Of a DNA stretch of 64,000 nucleotides, positions 17,965 through 27,027 are shown piece by piece. A program made the translations under genes and the position numbers. Under the pieces are notes generated by a model. The model did no database searches. It saw only the letters and a program-made list of their open reading frames with translations, and was not told the DNA's origin. This DNA is from Lederbergia citrea. GTDB lineage: Bacteria; Bacillota; Bacilli; Bacillales; Bacillaceae_C. Each line of letters starts with the position of its first letter. Position 1 is the first letter of the stretch. The DNA lies in NCBI RefSeq assembly GCF_018343525.1, contig NZ_JAGYPH010000003.1, forward strand, positions 373,486 to 437,485, in the 5' to 3' direction.

Positions 17965-19055
17965 TGATCAAAACGGCTGATGGGAAAATAGGAACGAGAG
18001 AATTCTTTTCGATCATTATCCTTGATATTGGAATTAAGGCTACAGATACGACGCCAAACTTCCTTTTTACAGACGGGAAAAATGCTGCTTGGATGATGCC
18101 AATATTCTCCTTTGTCATCATCCTCATTCCATTTCTTCTGTTATTATCTTTATTAAAAAAACACGAGAAAGGTTTGATGGAACTATTATTTAATCTGACA
18201 GGAAAATATATTGGGGGTATAATCGGCTTCGGTTTGTTTCTGATTGTTTTTAGCGGTACATTCATTAACAGTCGTAGTTATATCGATATTGTTAACGTCA
18301 TGTTTTACCCAAAGGCACCTGTTCTTTTACTTTTATTCCTTTTGCTCGGAGTTGCTAGTTTTCTAGTAGCGAAAAGGGGATTCGAAGCGATTGGCAGAAC
18401 CGCCTGGTTTCTTATTCCGACCATTCATATCATGTTGATTTTGCTTATTATATTATCTTGGAAAGAATTAGATTGGGTTCGACTCTTCCCGATTGCAGGT
18501 CCAGGAGTTACACATATAATGAAAAAGAGTATCACTCATAGTTCGCTTTACGGCGACATCATCTTGTTTGCTGTTTTTTTTTCATTCATTCGCAATTACA
18601 AATCATTTCGGTTAGCCTCCTTTTTAGGTCTGGGATTTTCTTGTGCAATCATCGCTGTATTTCTCGCCATATACACGATGGTCTTTGATTATCCCGAAAT
18701 TATCAATATGGCTTATCCGTATCAGCAATTAACAAGAATTGCTTCTTTAGGAGAAATAATCACACATGTTGAAGCAATATTTCTAGGGATTTGGGTTATT
18801 TCTGCCGCCATCCATTTTGCCATTACTTTGTATTTATCAGCTTATCTTTTCGCTGGAGCATTACAATTAACTGAATTTGAACCACTTATTTTGCCTTTTG
18901 CAGGATTAGCCTTACTTCTGGGCTTACATGAGGAAAATATTTTCCAAGTTACTACGTTAAGAGAAATATTATTTATCAGTAGTTCTTGGATTTTTATTCT
19001 ACTCCCTTTCTTTTTATGGACGGTAGATCGGTGGAAGGGGCGTGTGAAAGAGTGA
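17964..19055 (+). CDS. Spore germinant receptor subunit B (endospore germination permease)
   Basis: A 363-aa integral membrane protein with about ten membrane segments in the APC-type fold of GerB subunits. It opens with KIGTREFFSIIILDIGIKATDTTP and contains GFEAIGRTAW, both typical of the family. The ATG overlaps the gerXA stop (TAATGA), so the two are co-translated. B subunits are thought to bind the germinant. The C-terminal end overlaps the gerXC start by 4 bp. Confidence 0.93.
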   Translation: MIKTADGKIGTREFFSIIILDIGIKATDTTPNFLFTDGKNAAWMMPIFSFVIILIPFLLLLSLLKKHEKGLMELLFNLTGKYIGGIIGFGLFLIVFSGTFINSRSYIDIVNVMFYPKAPVLLLLFLLLGVASFLVAKRGFEAIGRTAWFLIPTIHIMLILLIILSWKELDWVRLFPIAGPGVTHIMKKSITHSSLYGDIILFAVFFSFIRNYKSFRLASFLGLGFSCAIIAVFLAIYTMVFDYPEIINMAYPYQQLTRIASLGEIITHVEAIFLGIWVISAAIHFAITLYLSAYLFAGALQLTEFEPLILPFAGLALLLGLHEENIFQVTTLREILFISSSWIFILLPFFLWTVDRWKGRVKE

Positions 19056-20284
19056 AAGCTTGTAAACTTATTCTAGTTAGTGTCATGCCCCTTTTTTTTC
19101 TTTCCGGATGTTTAGGTAAAGCGGAATTGGAACAACAAGCTTATGTCGTCGCTCTCGGGCTTGATAAAACGGAAGATAAGCTCGTTAAAGTTACTTTTCA
19201 AATTGCAAACCCGCAGGTCGGCTCATCAAGTAAAGCAGCTGCACCGAACGAACCACCAAGTGATATCGTAACATTTACAGCACCAGATATTTTATCTGCG
19301 AAAGAACTAGCAAACAGCGTCGTTCCCAGAAAGCTCAATTTTGGGCATTTACGAACAATTATTATTGGAGAAGAATTGGCAAAGGCAAAATGGATCCACC
19401 ATATCCTAGCATCTTCCATCGTAGATCCGGAAATGCGGCGGGAAACAAATATAGTTGTTAGTAAAGAAAAAGCAAGTGAGTTCATTAAAAAGAATAAGCC
19501 AAAAATGGAGACACGCCCGCATAAATATTATGCCTTTATGCAACAAAGATGGAGAGATACCGGTTATGTTCCTTATGCCAATTTAAATCGCTATTTTCAA
19601 CGCCTCTCAGGCGAGCTATTTTTAGCGATTTACGCAACTACTGAAAAAAATGAGAACGTTCGAAAAAATGAGGACGACTATAAAGCAGGGCAAGTTCCTC
19701 AGCAGTCTGGAGACCCTGTCCAAATGATCGGGTCCGCTGTTTTCAAAGACGGAAGAATGATCGGTACATTAACCGGGGAAGAGACAAGAATCTCCTTATT
19801 TCTAAGGAGAAAAGCCTTGGGACATACATTTATTGAATCTTTTCCTGATCCCATAAATGACAAATACCGAATTACTGTACGTATGACGAAACCAGGTCAT
19901 ACAAAAGTGAAAGTGAATACGAAAAAATCGCCGCCAGAGATCAATGTATCGATGCCCATAAGAATACAAGTATTTTCTAACCCTAGTCTGACAAATTACT
20001 CTACAAACATCGAAAATCAAAAACGACTTAAACAATCGATTAAAGCAAGAATGGAAAAGCAAACGATGAAACTTATCAAGAGAACGCAAGACGAATTCAA
20101 AAGCGAACCATTTTTATGGTACTTAGAAGCAAGGAGAAAATTTTGGACGATGCCAGAGTATGAAAACTACGATTGGGAAAAAAAATATACAGATGCCAAG
20201 GTAGAAGTAAATTATGACGTGATGATTGAGAGCTTCGGAGAAACGTTAAAACCTGCTGCCATTAAAAAACAGGATAAGGACTGA
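19052..20284 (+). CDS. Spore germinant receptor subunit C (Ger(x)C lipoprotein)
   Basis: About 410 aa with a lipoprotein signal peptide whose lipobox FLSGC places the lipidated Cys at residue 20, as required for GerC proteins. Downstream motifs QAYVVALGLDKTED, NFGHLRTIIIGEELA and MRRETNIVVSKEKASEF are typical of the Ger(x)C N-terminal domain. The start is GTG 19052, overlapping the gerXB stop as GTGA; the frame open from 18986 lies inside gerXB. The protein sits on the outer face of the inner spore membrane with the A and B subunits. Confidence 0.94.
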   Translation: MKACKLILVSVMPLFFLSGCLGKAELEQQAYVVALGLDKTEDKLVKVTFQIANPQVGSSSKAAAPNEPPSDIVTFTAPDILSAKELANSVVPRKLNFGHLRTIIIGEELAKAKWIHHILASSIVDPEMRRETNIVVSKEKASEFIKKNKPKMETRPHKYYAFMQQRWRDTGYVPYANLNRYFQRLSGELFLAIYATTEKNENVRKNEDDYKAGQVPQQSGDPVQMIGSAVFKDGRMIGTLTGEETRISLFLRRKALGHTFIESFPDPINDKYRITVRMTKPGHTKVKVNTKKSPPEINVSMPIRIQVFSNPSLTNYSTNIENQKRLKQSIKARMEKQTMKLIKRTQDEFKSEPFLWYLEARRKFWTMPEYENYDWEKKYTDAKVEVNYDVMIESFGETLKPAAIKKQDKD

Positions 20285-20292
20285 TTATTCGG

Positions 20293-20457
20293 TTGAAGAT
20301 TTTATTAATATTATTTTCTTTATACTTAATGTACTATACATTCGGATACGCCCGTTCGGTCTGGAAAGTTGAGAAGAAGAAATTTGCCGGTGCCGTCATT
20401 GCATTAATGGCGGCATGTTTTCCCGTTTTATCAGTGATATTGTATTTTATTCGTTAA
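20293..20457 (+). CDS. Small two-membrane-segment protein, candidate germinant receptor D subunit
   Basis: A 54-aa frame starting at TTG 20293, 9 bp after the gerXC stop. It has two hydrophobic segments (KILLILFSLYLMYYTFGYA and AVIALMAACFPVLSVILYFI) joined by a short basic loop WKVEKKK. Some Bacillus germinant-receptor operons carry a fourth short D gene coding for a two-segment membrane protein that modulates receptor function, and length, topology and position fit. The start is not ATG and the AAGGA before it is 12 nt away, so expression level is uncertain. No terminator is obvious before the convergent hpaF. Confidence 0.7.
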   Translation: MKILLILFSLYLMYYTFGYARSVWKVEKKKFAGAVIALMAACFPVLSVILYFIR

Positions 20458-20462
20458 GGTTT

Positions 20463-20849
20463 TTAGCTTTGATATCTTTCATGAATATTGTTCCATTTGT
20501 AAGTTCCTGCTTCACTAAATTCGTATAAATCCATAGATATAGCCAAGTAGTGTTTTTCAAATAAGAGTGCCAAATGCTTTTTCACCACATCGAAAAGCCG
20601 GTCACAAACAATCGTTTTCTCCTCCTCCGACCGGCCAGCACCAATTTTCATAGTGATGTGGATGAATGCGTCATTGCCGGTTCCGTCTGCGATAAAATAA
20701 TCATGAAGTTCAATCGCTCTTGAGCGAATTCCCCCGACCGGAAAAAGGTTTCCGTGAGAAATGATCGATCGGTTGATTTTTTCTAGCAGGCCGGCAATAT
20801 CGGCTTCATCTTTAATATTGTCTGTGTATTCAACAATAATATGTGGCAT
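20463..20849 (-). CDS. hpaF: 5-carboxymethyl-2-hydroxymuconate delta-isomerase (HpaF/CHMI)
   Basis: A 128-aa protein of the tautomerase superfamily. After Met the catalytic Pro is at position 2 (MPHIIVEYTDNI), the hallmark of CHMI. It isomerises 5-carboxymethyl-2-hydroxymuconate in the homoprotocatechuate pathway. ATG 20849 is chosen because it gives the N-terminal proline and AAGGAG lies upstream; a TTG one codon earlier would bury the proline. It is the last gene of the hpa operon and converges with the ger operon with only 5 bp between the stops. Confidence 0.93.
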   Translation of the reverse strand: MPHIIVEYTDNIKDEADIAGLLEKINRSIISHGNLFPVGGIRSRAIELHDYFIADGTGNDAFIHITMKIGAGRSEEEKTIVCDRLFDVVKKHLALLFEKHYLAISMDLYEFSEAGTYKWNNIHERYQS

Positions 20850-20867
20850 CAAATTCCGCTCCTTTAT

Positions 20868-21617
20868 TTAAAAAATCTCATCACCTACAATTGTATTCAC
20901 CAATCTGCCAAGACCTTCGATTTCTGTTACAACTACATCACCTGCAACCACATTCACTGTTCCTTTCGGGGTGCCTGTTAAAATGACGTCATTTTCGTTT
21001 AATGTCATAAAACTGCTCAAATATTCGATGAGATCAGGAATATCAAATACCATATCGCGGGTAGAACCTTCTTGCGTCAACACCCCATTTACATATGTGC
21101 GAAGCGCCAGATTCATTGGATCTTCAATATGAGCCGCTTCCACAAACCACGGGCCGATTGGTGTACAATGATCACGATTTTTCACTCGCAAATTAGGACG
21201 ATAATAATTTTCTAAGTAATCACGAATCGCATAATCATTGGCAATTGTATAGCCTGCCACATATTCATAGGCGTTTTCGCGTTTAATTTTTTTTCCTCTT
21301 TTACTGATCACAACTGCAAGCTCGCACTCGTAATGCATGTAAGAAATATTGGAAGGCCTACGCGTCTGACCTAAATGACCGACAAACGTATTCGGTCCTT
21401 TTAGAAAAACGAGTGGTTCTTCTGGAGCTTTGAAATCAAGTTCACTCGCATGGTCAGCATAATTTAGCCCAAGGGCGAAAGTCGTGCGTGGTTCAACCGG
21501 TGGAAGCCAAACCACTTCCTTCTCAGAAACGGTGCGTCCGTCCGCAAGCTGCAACCTGCCCTCTACTTCTACTGCTTCATGAACGGCACCAAAACACGCT
21601 ACTCGTGCTCGCTTCAT
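20868..21617 (-). CDS. hpaG2: HpaG C-terminal-half homologue: 5-oxopent-3-ene-1,2,5-tricarboxylate decarboxylase/isomerase subunit (FAH family)
   Basis: A 249-aa fumarylacetoacetate-hydrolase-fold protein. It contains LGLNYADHASELDF, EEPLVFLKGPNTFVG, MHYECELAVVI with the metal-binding acidic residues, ANDYAIRDYLENYYRPNLRVK and LTGTPKGTVNVVAGD. These match the second half of the fused HpaG of enteric bacteria, here a separate gene. It acts in the decarboxylation/isomerisation of the ring-cleavage product. It overlaps the HpaG1 gene by ATGA, which favours equal production and a heteromeric enzyme. Confidence 0.9.
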   Translation of the reverse strand: MKRARVACFGAVHEAVEVEGRLQLADGRTVSEKEVVWLPPVEPRTTFALGLNYADHASELDFKAPEEPLVFLKGPNTFVGHLGQTRRPSNISYMHYECELAVVISKRGKKIKRENAYEYVAGYTIANDYAIRDYLENYYRPNLRVKNRDHCTPIGPWFVEAAHIEDPMNLALRTYVNGVLTQEGSTRDMVFDIPDLIEYLSSFMTLNENDVILTGTPKGTVNVVAGDVVVTEIEGLGRLVNTIVGDEIF

Positions 21618-22393
21618 ATCGATAATTCCCCTTCCGGGACAACTGTATTTTCCAAAGCGCCAACTTCAGAAATTTCAATCCGGATATGGTCGCCTTCTTT
21701 GACAAGCGGGGCCTTTTCCGGAACACCTGCGAGTAAAATATCCCCTCTATTCAGCGTCATAAATTCGGTCACCTCTGCGATCAATAGCGGTATAGAGCGA
21801 ATCAAATGACGAGTGTTATTTTCCTGCTTCAACTTTCCGTTTACATAAACACGAATATCTAATTGGCCTGGATCAGATACCGCGTCCCGACAGATAATCC
21901 AAGGACCAACTGGACAAAAACCGTCCCTTGCCTTTTGTTTAATCGCTGGCCGAAAAAAACTATCATGAGGAATACTCACATCATTGACGATTGTGTAACC
22001 TTCGATATAATTCATTGCCTCTTCAGGATAAACACGAATCGCTTTTTTCCCAATGACTACTCCAAGGGCAGCACCGACTTCAAGCTCAGAAACACCCGTA
22101 GGCAGTGGAATCGGCCAATTGCAGGCCGTCACTGTGTTGAAAGGTTTTAGGTAAAGAATGGGTGCCTTTGGGGGTTCATTGTACGGGGGGTGATTCAATT
22201 CAGCCTTTATTTTCTCCAATTGCCCCCGATAGTTTAATAGAGTGCCGTAAATAGTGCCCGATACAGGAGGATTCCATAACAATTCGGAAACATTGTTCGT
22301 CTTTCCATTCATTTCAACCGTACTATCAACAGGATTGACAAGTAGTTCCATCCAATCATTCGACCCACATAGTATCGCTTTGGCGCGGCTCAT
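21614..22393 (-). CDS. hpaG1: HpaG N-terminal-half homologue (FAH family)
   Basis: A 259-aa FAH-fold protein with GTLLNYRGQLE, NEPPKAPILYLKPFNT, LEVGAALGVVIGKK, VNDVSIPHDSFFRPAIKQKARDGFCP and LLAGVPEKAPLV. These correspond to the first half of the fused HpaG. A stretch of about 50 residues at the N-terminus before the match is extra. Split hpaG1/hpaG2 pairs are known from other Gram-positive hpa clusters. It follows hpaC with a 60-bp gap and is coupled to hpaG2. Confidence 0.9.
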   Translation of the reverse strand: MSRAKAILCGSNDWMELLVNPVDSTVEMNGKTNNVSELLWNPPVSGTIYGTLLNYRGQLEKIKAELNHPPYNEPPKAPILYLKPFNTVTACNWPIPLPTGVSELEVGAALGVVIGKKAIRVYPEEAMNYIEGYTIVNDVSIPHDSFFRPAIKQKARDGFCPVGPWIICRDAVSDPGQLDIRVYVNGKLKQENNTRHLIRSIPLLIAEVTEFMTLNRGDILLAGVPEKAPLVKEGDHIRIEISEVGALENTVVPEGELSI

Positions 22394-22453
22394 ATTCCCA
22401 CTCCATTCTTGTTAAAAATACCCGACAGCAAGTCTTCTACTGTCGGGATAAAA

Positions 22454-22924
22454 TTAAATGATTTTTTTATATTTTCCATTAAAAAAGGCGAGCGGTTCAC
22501 CGTCTTGCACCATTAAATCTGTGACTTCTCCAATATAAAGCGTATGATCTCCAGCGATCACAGCGTTATGAACATTGCACGTCATATTGACCAACGCATC
22601 TTTAATGACAGGCATACCATTAAAGCGGCCAAAATCGATATTTCTTTCTTCCTTAATTTGGCCTGCAAAATAAGCAGACATATCCTCTTGCTTGTCATTC
22701 AAAACACTGATCGCGAAATTCCCAGACTCTTTAATAAGCTGATTCATATTCGCTTTTTCTCCAATAGACACTAAAACAAGCTTCGGATCGAGTGAAACGG
22801 ATACGAATGCATTTGCTGTCATGCCATGGACAGTGCCACCAATTTCAGTCGTAATAACCGTAACACCGGTCGCAAATTTACCCATCGCTGTTCTAAATAG
22901 GCGGTCATCCATATTTTTCAACAT
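22454..22924 (-). CDS. hpaC: 4-hydroxyphenylacetate 3-monooxygenase reductase component (flavin reductase HpaC)
   Basis: About 156 aa of the flavin-reductase split-barrel family: TAMGKFATGVTVITT, HGMTANAFVSVSLDPKLVLVSI and, near the end, the YIGEVTDL and LAFFNGKYKKI segments. It supplies FADH2 to HpaB. The reading frame is open to 23065, but that part overlaps hpaD; I choose ATG 22924, just after AAGAAGGGA, with ATG 22912 as the alternative. It lies between hpaD and hpaG1. Confidence 0.9.
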   Translation of the reverse strand: MLKNMDDRLFRTAMGKFATGVTVITTEIGGTVHGMTANAFVSVSLDPKLVLVSIGEKANMNQLIKESGNFAISVLNDKQEDMSAYFAGQIKEERNIDFGRFNGMPVIKDALVNMTCNVHNAVIAGDHTLYIGEVTDLMVQDGEPLAFFNGKYKKII

Positions 22925-22959
22925 TCCCTTCTTGCTAGGCCCTTCCCCTCGAGGCCTTC

Positions 22960-23943
22960 CTAAATAATAGTTTCCGGCTTGCGCTGCTCGAGTTTCGGCA
23001 TACCCGTTGCTATTTTCTCTCCAGTCACAATGTCGAGTACCGCTGATGCTTCGTTGAACCAACAATCAGGAGCGGCATGCCCCCAAAACGTTTGGCGCCG
23101 TGGATCATTGATATCCCAGCGAACGGGTTTGAAATCAGGATCACTCGTTAAATAATCACCATTGTAGAGTTCAATGCGGTGACCGTCGGGATCTCTTAAA
23201 TACAAGAAAAATGCGTTGGACAAGCCATGGCGGCCAGGCCCTCTTTCGATACTTCCACCGTAACCCATTGAAGCTAAAACATCACAGGCATGAATAATCG
23301 CCATTGGTTCCGACAGCCAAAATCCTGTATGGTGAAGGCGAGGTCCCTCACCGTTCATAAAGGCCACATCATGGACGCTTTGTTTTCTATGCAGCCAGGC
23401 GGCCCAAATTTTTTCATCTGCGGCTGCGGTATATTCCGAGCAGGCAAATCCGAGTTCTTGTATATAAAATTGATACGCTGCTTCAACGTCTTGAACCATG
23501 CAATTGAAATGGTCAATCCGCTGGATATGGGCCCCTTTATATAAATCATAGCGCTGAATTAAGCGTTCCACTATCTCTATCTTAGCAAAAAATTCGATTG
23601 GAAGCCCGGATAAGTCCTGAATACGGAGCGCACGCCCAATCGCATGCTGCACTCCTTCTTCCATCCACCTATTTTTATAGCCCTTATTCGTGAAAAATTC
23701 CGATAACATTTCCAAGTCCGCTTCGGAGGAAACTTTATAGCTCAATGCTTCAACCGCCGGTTTATCTGCCTTTTTCAGTAAAAGACTATGATGGCCATGT
23801 TCTTCAAGACCCCGTAAATAAAGATGCTCGGCGTCAGACTCCGTTTCAATAAACCCGAGTGCATCGATGTAAAATTTCCTGGATGCCTCCAAGTCTGTGA
23901 CATGTAAAATGGTTCTTGCACAGCGGATAATATTAAAGTTCAT
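22960..23943 (-). CDS. hpaD: 3,4-dihydroxyphenylacetate 2,3-dioxygenase (HpaD, VOC-type extradiol)
   Basis: A 327-aa type I extradiol dioxygenase with two vicinal-oxygen-chelate modules. The catalytic C-terminal module shows RIDHFNCMV (metal His), GPRLHHTGFWL (second His) and GHRIELYNGDY (metal Glu). It opens the homoprotocatechuate ring using Fe or Mn. ATG 23943 gives 7-nt spacing to AGGGGG; ATG 23946 is adjacent. It lies 12 bp after hpaB, tightly within the operon. Confidence 0.93.
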   Translation of the reverse strand: MNFNIIRCARTILHVTDLEASRKFYIDALGFIETESDAEHLYLRGLEEHGHHSLLLKKADKPAVEALSYKVSSEADLEMLSEFFTNKGYKNRWMEEGVQHAIGRALRIQDLSGLPIEFFAKIEIVERLIQRYDLYKGAHIQRIDHFNCMVQDVEAAYQFYIQELGFACSEYTAAADEKIWAAWLHRKQSVHDVAFMNGEGPRLHHTGFWLSEPMAIIHACDVLASMGYGGSIERGPGRHGLSNAFFLYLRDPDGHRIELYNGDYLTSDPDFKPVRWDINDPRRQTFWGHAAPDCWFNEASAVLDIVTGEKIATGMPKLEQRKPETII

Positions 23944-23955
23944 CATTCTTCCCCC

Positions 23956-25431
23956 TCATACTTCCGCAAAATTTGGCTTTGAAGATGAATCTTTTTTTAG
24001 AAATTCGTTGACCATCTCTTTATATTGATCTTTTTCAAATCCTTCGAAATAAGTCATGCCCATCCGCACTGGGTCGCCGAAAAAATAGTATTCGTAATGC
24101 ATTTGCCTGCTGCCAAATGCGCTCATCGTAATATCCCAAGCGAGTCTGAACAACTGGACACGCTCATAGCCTTCAAGATTCTTCCCTTGCAGTCCGCGGT
24201 GGATGATGGCGCCTATTTCTTCATTTTCAAAATCAGCCTGTGTCGGGATGCCCATTAATCCTGATGCACCGAGAATACGGAGAATCTCCACAATTCGTGG
24301 ATAGATCCGCGGATACCAATTGCGCGCGGCGTCTAAAGCCGAATAATCGGGTGTCATCATGCCCCATTTATCCATTTTTGCATTATGTTCCGCGCGATAT
24401 AAATGGGACTTCATTGTTTCCAATGTGAGCATAATCTCCGTCCCTTTATCTTGGACATGCTGGAATTGTTCAATACCAATCGCATCCATCATGCACAATG
24501 CTACACCTAGAAGAAATTCCGTTTTTACAATATTTTTTGCTAAAACTTGATGCGCCATATGAACGACAGCATTCGTTTCCCGGAACGTCCGGTTGCATAT
24601 CGAGGAATTTCCACAAACGAAGACACGATCCCACGGAACAAAAACATTTTCAAAAGAAACGATTGCATCACCTTCTTCAAAACGAGCTGAGAGTGGGTGA
24701 TCCCATGTGTTTTTGCCGTAATCAAACGATTCGCGGCTAATGAATTTCAGTCCCGGAGTGTTATTTGGTATGGCAAATGCCAAGGAATACGGATCATCCA
24801 GTTCACCCGCTTTTTTCACAGTGGAAGGGAAAACGAGAATTTCATCGGTGATGCTGCCCTGTGTAGCGAGCAGCCGAATCCCATCCACGATTATGCCATC
24901 GCTTCTTTTTTCTACAAGATGAAGCGCCACATTCGCATCCTTTTGCTCATATTGTGCTTTCGCCCTGTTCACCTGTGGATGAATCAATGTATGTGTTAAA
25001 CTAATGTCATTTTCCCGCGCATACTCATAGTATTTTTTTGCATTCGCCGCATACATGGGATCCGCTTCATTGAAAAATTCATGGGCAACTCCCATGGCCA
25101 TCACTTCGGCATTCAAGTAATCAGGAGAACGCCCCAACATACCTCCCGATGTCCGCGCCCATTCGGTGATTGCTTCCCTACGAGCAATTAAATCTTCAAT
25201 TGTCGTGGGCTGTAAAAAAGTCTTCCCGACCTGATTTCCGGTAGTTGGTGAGGTGTACAGCATTTTCTCTGGCTTGTCATATTGGAGGTCATACAATGCT
25301 GCCATCGATTTAATCACGTTTTTAAAGGCAGCATGCACTGTTACATCCTCCACCTTTTCACCGTGGATATAAATATTATTTTTCGCCGCTTTTAATCGGT
25401 CAATATATTGCTGGCCAGTTTTTGCGGGCAT
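23956..25431 (-). CDS. hpaB: 4-hydroxyphenylacetate 3-monooxygenase oxygenase component (HpaB)
   Basis: A 491-aa flavin-dependent monooxygenase of the acyl-CoA-dehydrogenase fold. Recognisable segments include KTGQQYIDRLKAAKNNIYIHGEKVEDVT at the start, LTHTLIHPQVNR, NTWDHPLSARFEEGDAIVSFENVFVPWDRVF and RMGMTYFEGFEKDQY at the end. It hydroxylates 4-hydroxyphenylacetate to 3,4-dihydroxyphenylacetate with FADH2 from HpaC. ATG 25431 follows GGAGAGGGG; the longer open frame overlaps hpaE and is not used. Confidence 0.95.
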   Translation of the reverse strand: MPAKTGQQYIDRLKAAKNNIYIHGEKVEDVTVHAAFKNVIKSMAALYDLQYDKPEKMLYTSPTTGNQVGKTFLQPTTIEDLIARREAITEWARTSGGMLGRSPDYLNAEVMAMGVAHEFFNEADPMYAANAKKYYEYARENDISLTHTLIHPQVNRAKAQYEQKDANVALHLVEKRSDGIIVDGIRLLATQGSITDEILVFPSTVKKAGELDDPYSLAFAIPNNTPGLKFISRESFDYGKNTWDHPLSARFEEGDAIVSFENVFVPWDRVFVCGNSSICNRTFRETNAVVHMAHQVLAKNIVKTEFLLGVALCMMDAIGIEQFQHVQDKGTEIMLTLETMKSHLYRAEHNAKMDKWGMMTPDYSALDAARNWYPRIYPRIVEILRILGASGLMGIPTQADFENEEIGAIIHRGLQGKNLEGYERVQLFRLAWDITMSAFGSRQMHYEYYFFGDPVRMGMTYFEGFEKDQYKEMVNEFLKKDSSSKPNFAEV

Positions 25432-25450
25432 AGTAGGTTCCCCTCTCCTC

Positions 25451-26974
25451 CTATTTTTCCTTCCCAAATTGTGGAATATGGTGCTCGCCAAGCGCAACGT
25501 GAATCACTTTTGGTTCCGTATAAAATTCTAAGATCGCATAATGGCCGCCTTCCCTGCCGATTCCGCTTGCTTTTGATCCGCCAAACGGAATTCTAAGATC
25601 GCGCACATTTTGCGCATTAATCCACAGCATGCCAGCATCAACAGCTTGTGCGACACGATGCGCGCGCTTCATGTCGTTCGTCCAGACATATCCTGCAAGC
25701 CCATATTTCACATCATTTGCCATTTCAATCACTTCAGCTTCTGTTTCAAATTCGATGACTGCCATGACTGGCCCAAAGATTTCTTCTTGGCTAATTTTCA
25801 TATCGTTCGTAGCATTAAGGAGTAAGGTTGGCGGGACAAAGTTGCCTGCTTTTAATTCGTCAGGGATTGTCCCTTGAATAACTTCGCAGCCTGCTTGTTT
25901 TGCCATTTTTATATAACCGGTGACTTTTTGATAGTGAGCTTGATCAATGAGCGGACCTAATTGGGTGGAAGGATTCATTGGATTACCGACTTTTATGTTG
26001 GCGACCCTCTCTTTTAAGGCGGAAATAAAATCATCTTTTATATTTTTATGGAGAAAAAGTCTAGAGTTAGCTGTACAGCGCTCGCCATTAAAGGAGAAAA
26101 TCCCCCATACAGCGGCATCGAGCGCACGGTCCAAGTCGGCGTCTTCAAAAACGATGAGCGGTGATTTACCTCCAAGTTCCATTGATGTTTTCTTCAAAGA
26201 ATCGGCTGCATTTTTAATGATGGTGGAGCCGGTTGTGGTTTCACCTGTAAAGGAGATTGCTTCCACTTCCGTGTTTTCAACTAGGGCAGCGCCCGCTATT
26301 TCACCAAACCCGTGCACGACATTAAATACACCGTTCGGAAGACCAGCTTTATGGATCACTTCAGCCAGTTTATTCGCTGAAAGCGGCGATAATTCTGCCG
26401 GTTTTAAGATGACCGTATTTCCAGTTGCGAGCGCAGGTGCAACCTTCCAAGTCGTCAGCATAAACGGAGCGTTCCATGGCGTGATCAATCCGACTGCCCC
26501 AAGCGGTTTATAAACAGTGTAGTTCAGGAACTCATCATCTTGCATATACGCTTCCCCGTGCATTCTTGTCTGAACCATACGGGAATAAAAACGGAAATTC
26601 TCCGCCGCTCGTGATACCATTTTTCTTGTTTGGCTAATTGGTAGGCCTGTATCTAAAGCTTCTAAAATAGCAATCTCTTCAACCTCCTTATCAATTAGAT
26701 CAGCAATCCGCTCAATATAAACCATGCGCTCAGCAACTTTCAGCTTACCCCACGGGCCATGCTTGAATGCATGTTTCGCAGCAGCTGCAGCCTGGTAAAT
26801 ATCAACTTGGCCACCTTTAGCAATGCGATTAATCACCTCATTTGTAAACGGCGACCGATTTTCAAAGTATTCTCCGTCTTGCGCTTCCATAAACCTGCCA
26901 TCGATATAAAGCTTGACGTCTGCTTGTTGGGATTGCGCTAGCAAACTAGTTATTTCTACGGTTTTTTGTTCCAC
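25451..26974 (-). CDS. hpaE: 5-carboxymethyl-2-hydroxymuconate semialdehyde dehydrogenase (HpaE)
   Basis: A 507-aa aldehyde dehydrogenase. Key elements: the NAD-binding TPWNAPFMLTTWKVAPALATGN, SFTGETTTGS, the catalytic Glu in MELGGKSP, the catalytic Cys in FNGERCTANSRL and EEIFGPV. It oxidises the semialdehyde produced by HpaD. GTG 26974 is chosen because it is 9 nt after AAGGAGG. It is separated from the next upstream gene by 523 bp filled with a 41-bp tandem array, an unusual interruption in an otherwise tight operon. Confidence 0.93.
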   Translation of the reverse strand: MEQKTVEITSLLAQSQQADVKLYIDGRFMEAQDGEYFENRSPFTNEVINRIAKGGQVDIYQAAAAAKHAFKHGPWGKLKVAERMVYIERIADLIDKEVEEIAILEALDTGLPISQTRKMVSRAAENFRFYSRMVQTRMHGEAYMQDDEFLNYTVYKPLGAVGLITPWNAPFMLTTWKVAPALATGNTVILKPAELSPLSANKLAEVIHKAGLPNGVFNVVHGFGEIAGAALVENTEVEAISFTGETTTGSTIIKNAADSLKKTSMELGGKSPLIVFEDADLDRALDAAVWGIFSFNGERCTANSRLFLHKNIKDDFISALKERVANIKVGNPMNPSTQLGPLIDQAHYQKVTGYIKMAKQAGCEVIQGTIPDELKAGNFVPPTLLLNATNDMKISQEEIFGPVMAVIEFETEAEVIEMANDVKYGLAGYVWTNDMKRAHRVAQAVDAGMLWINAQNVRDLRIPFGGSKASGIGREGGHYAILEFYTEPKVIHVALGEHHIPQFGKEK

Positions 26975-27027
26975 TAGGATCACCCTCCTTTTTTATGGTG
27001 AAATTGCGGATCAATCAAGTGATTTAT

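Noticed and set aside
26975-27010. TTGATT-17-TAAAAA as a promoter for hpaE
   Set aside because: The -10 would merge with the AAGGAGG ribosome binding site, leaving almost no leader; transcription from upstream through the array is more plausible.
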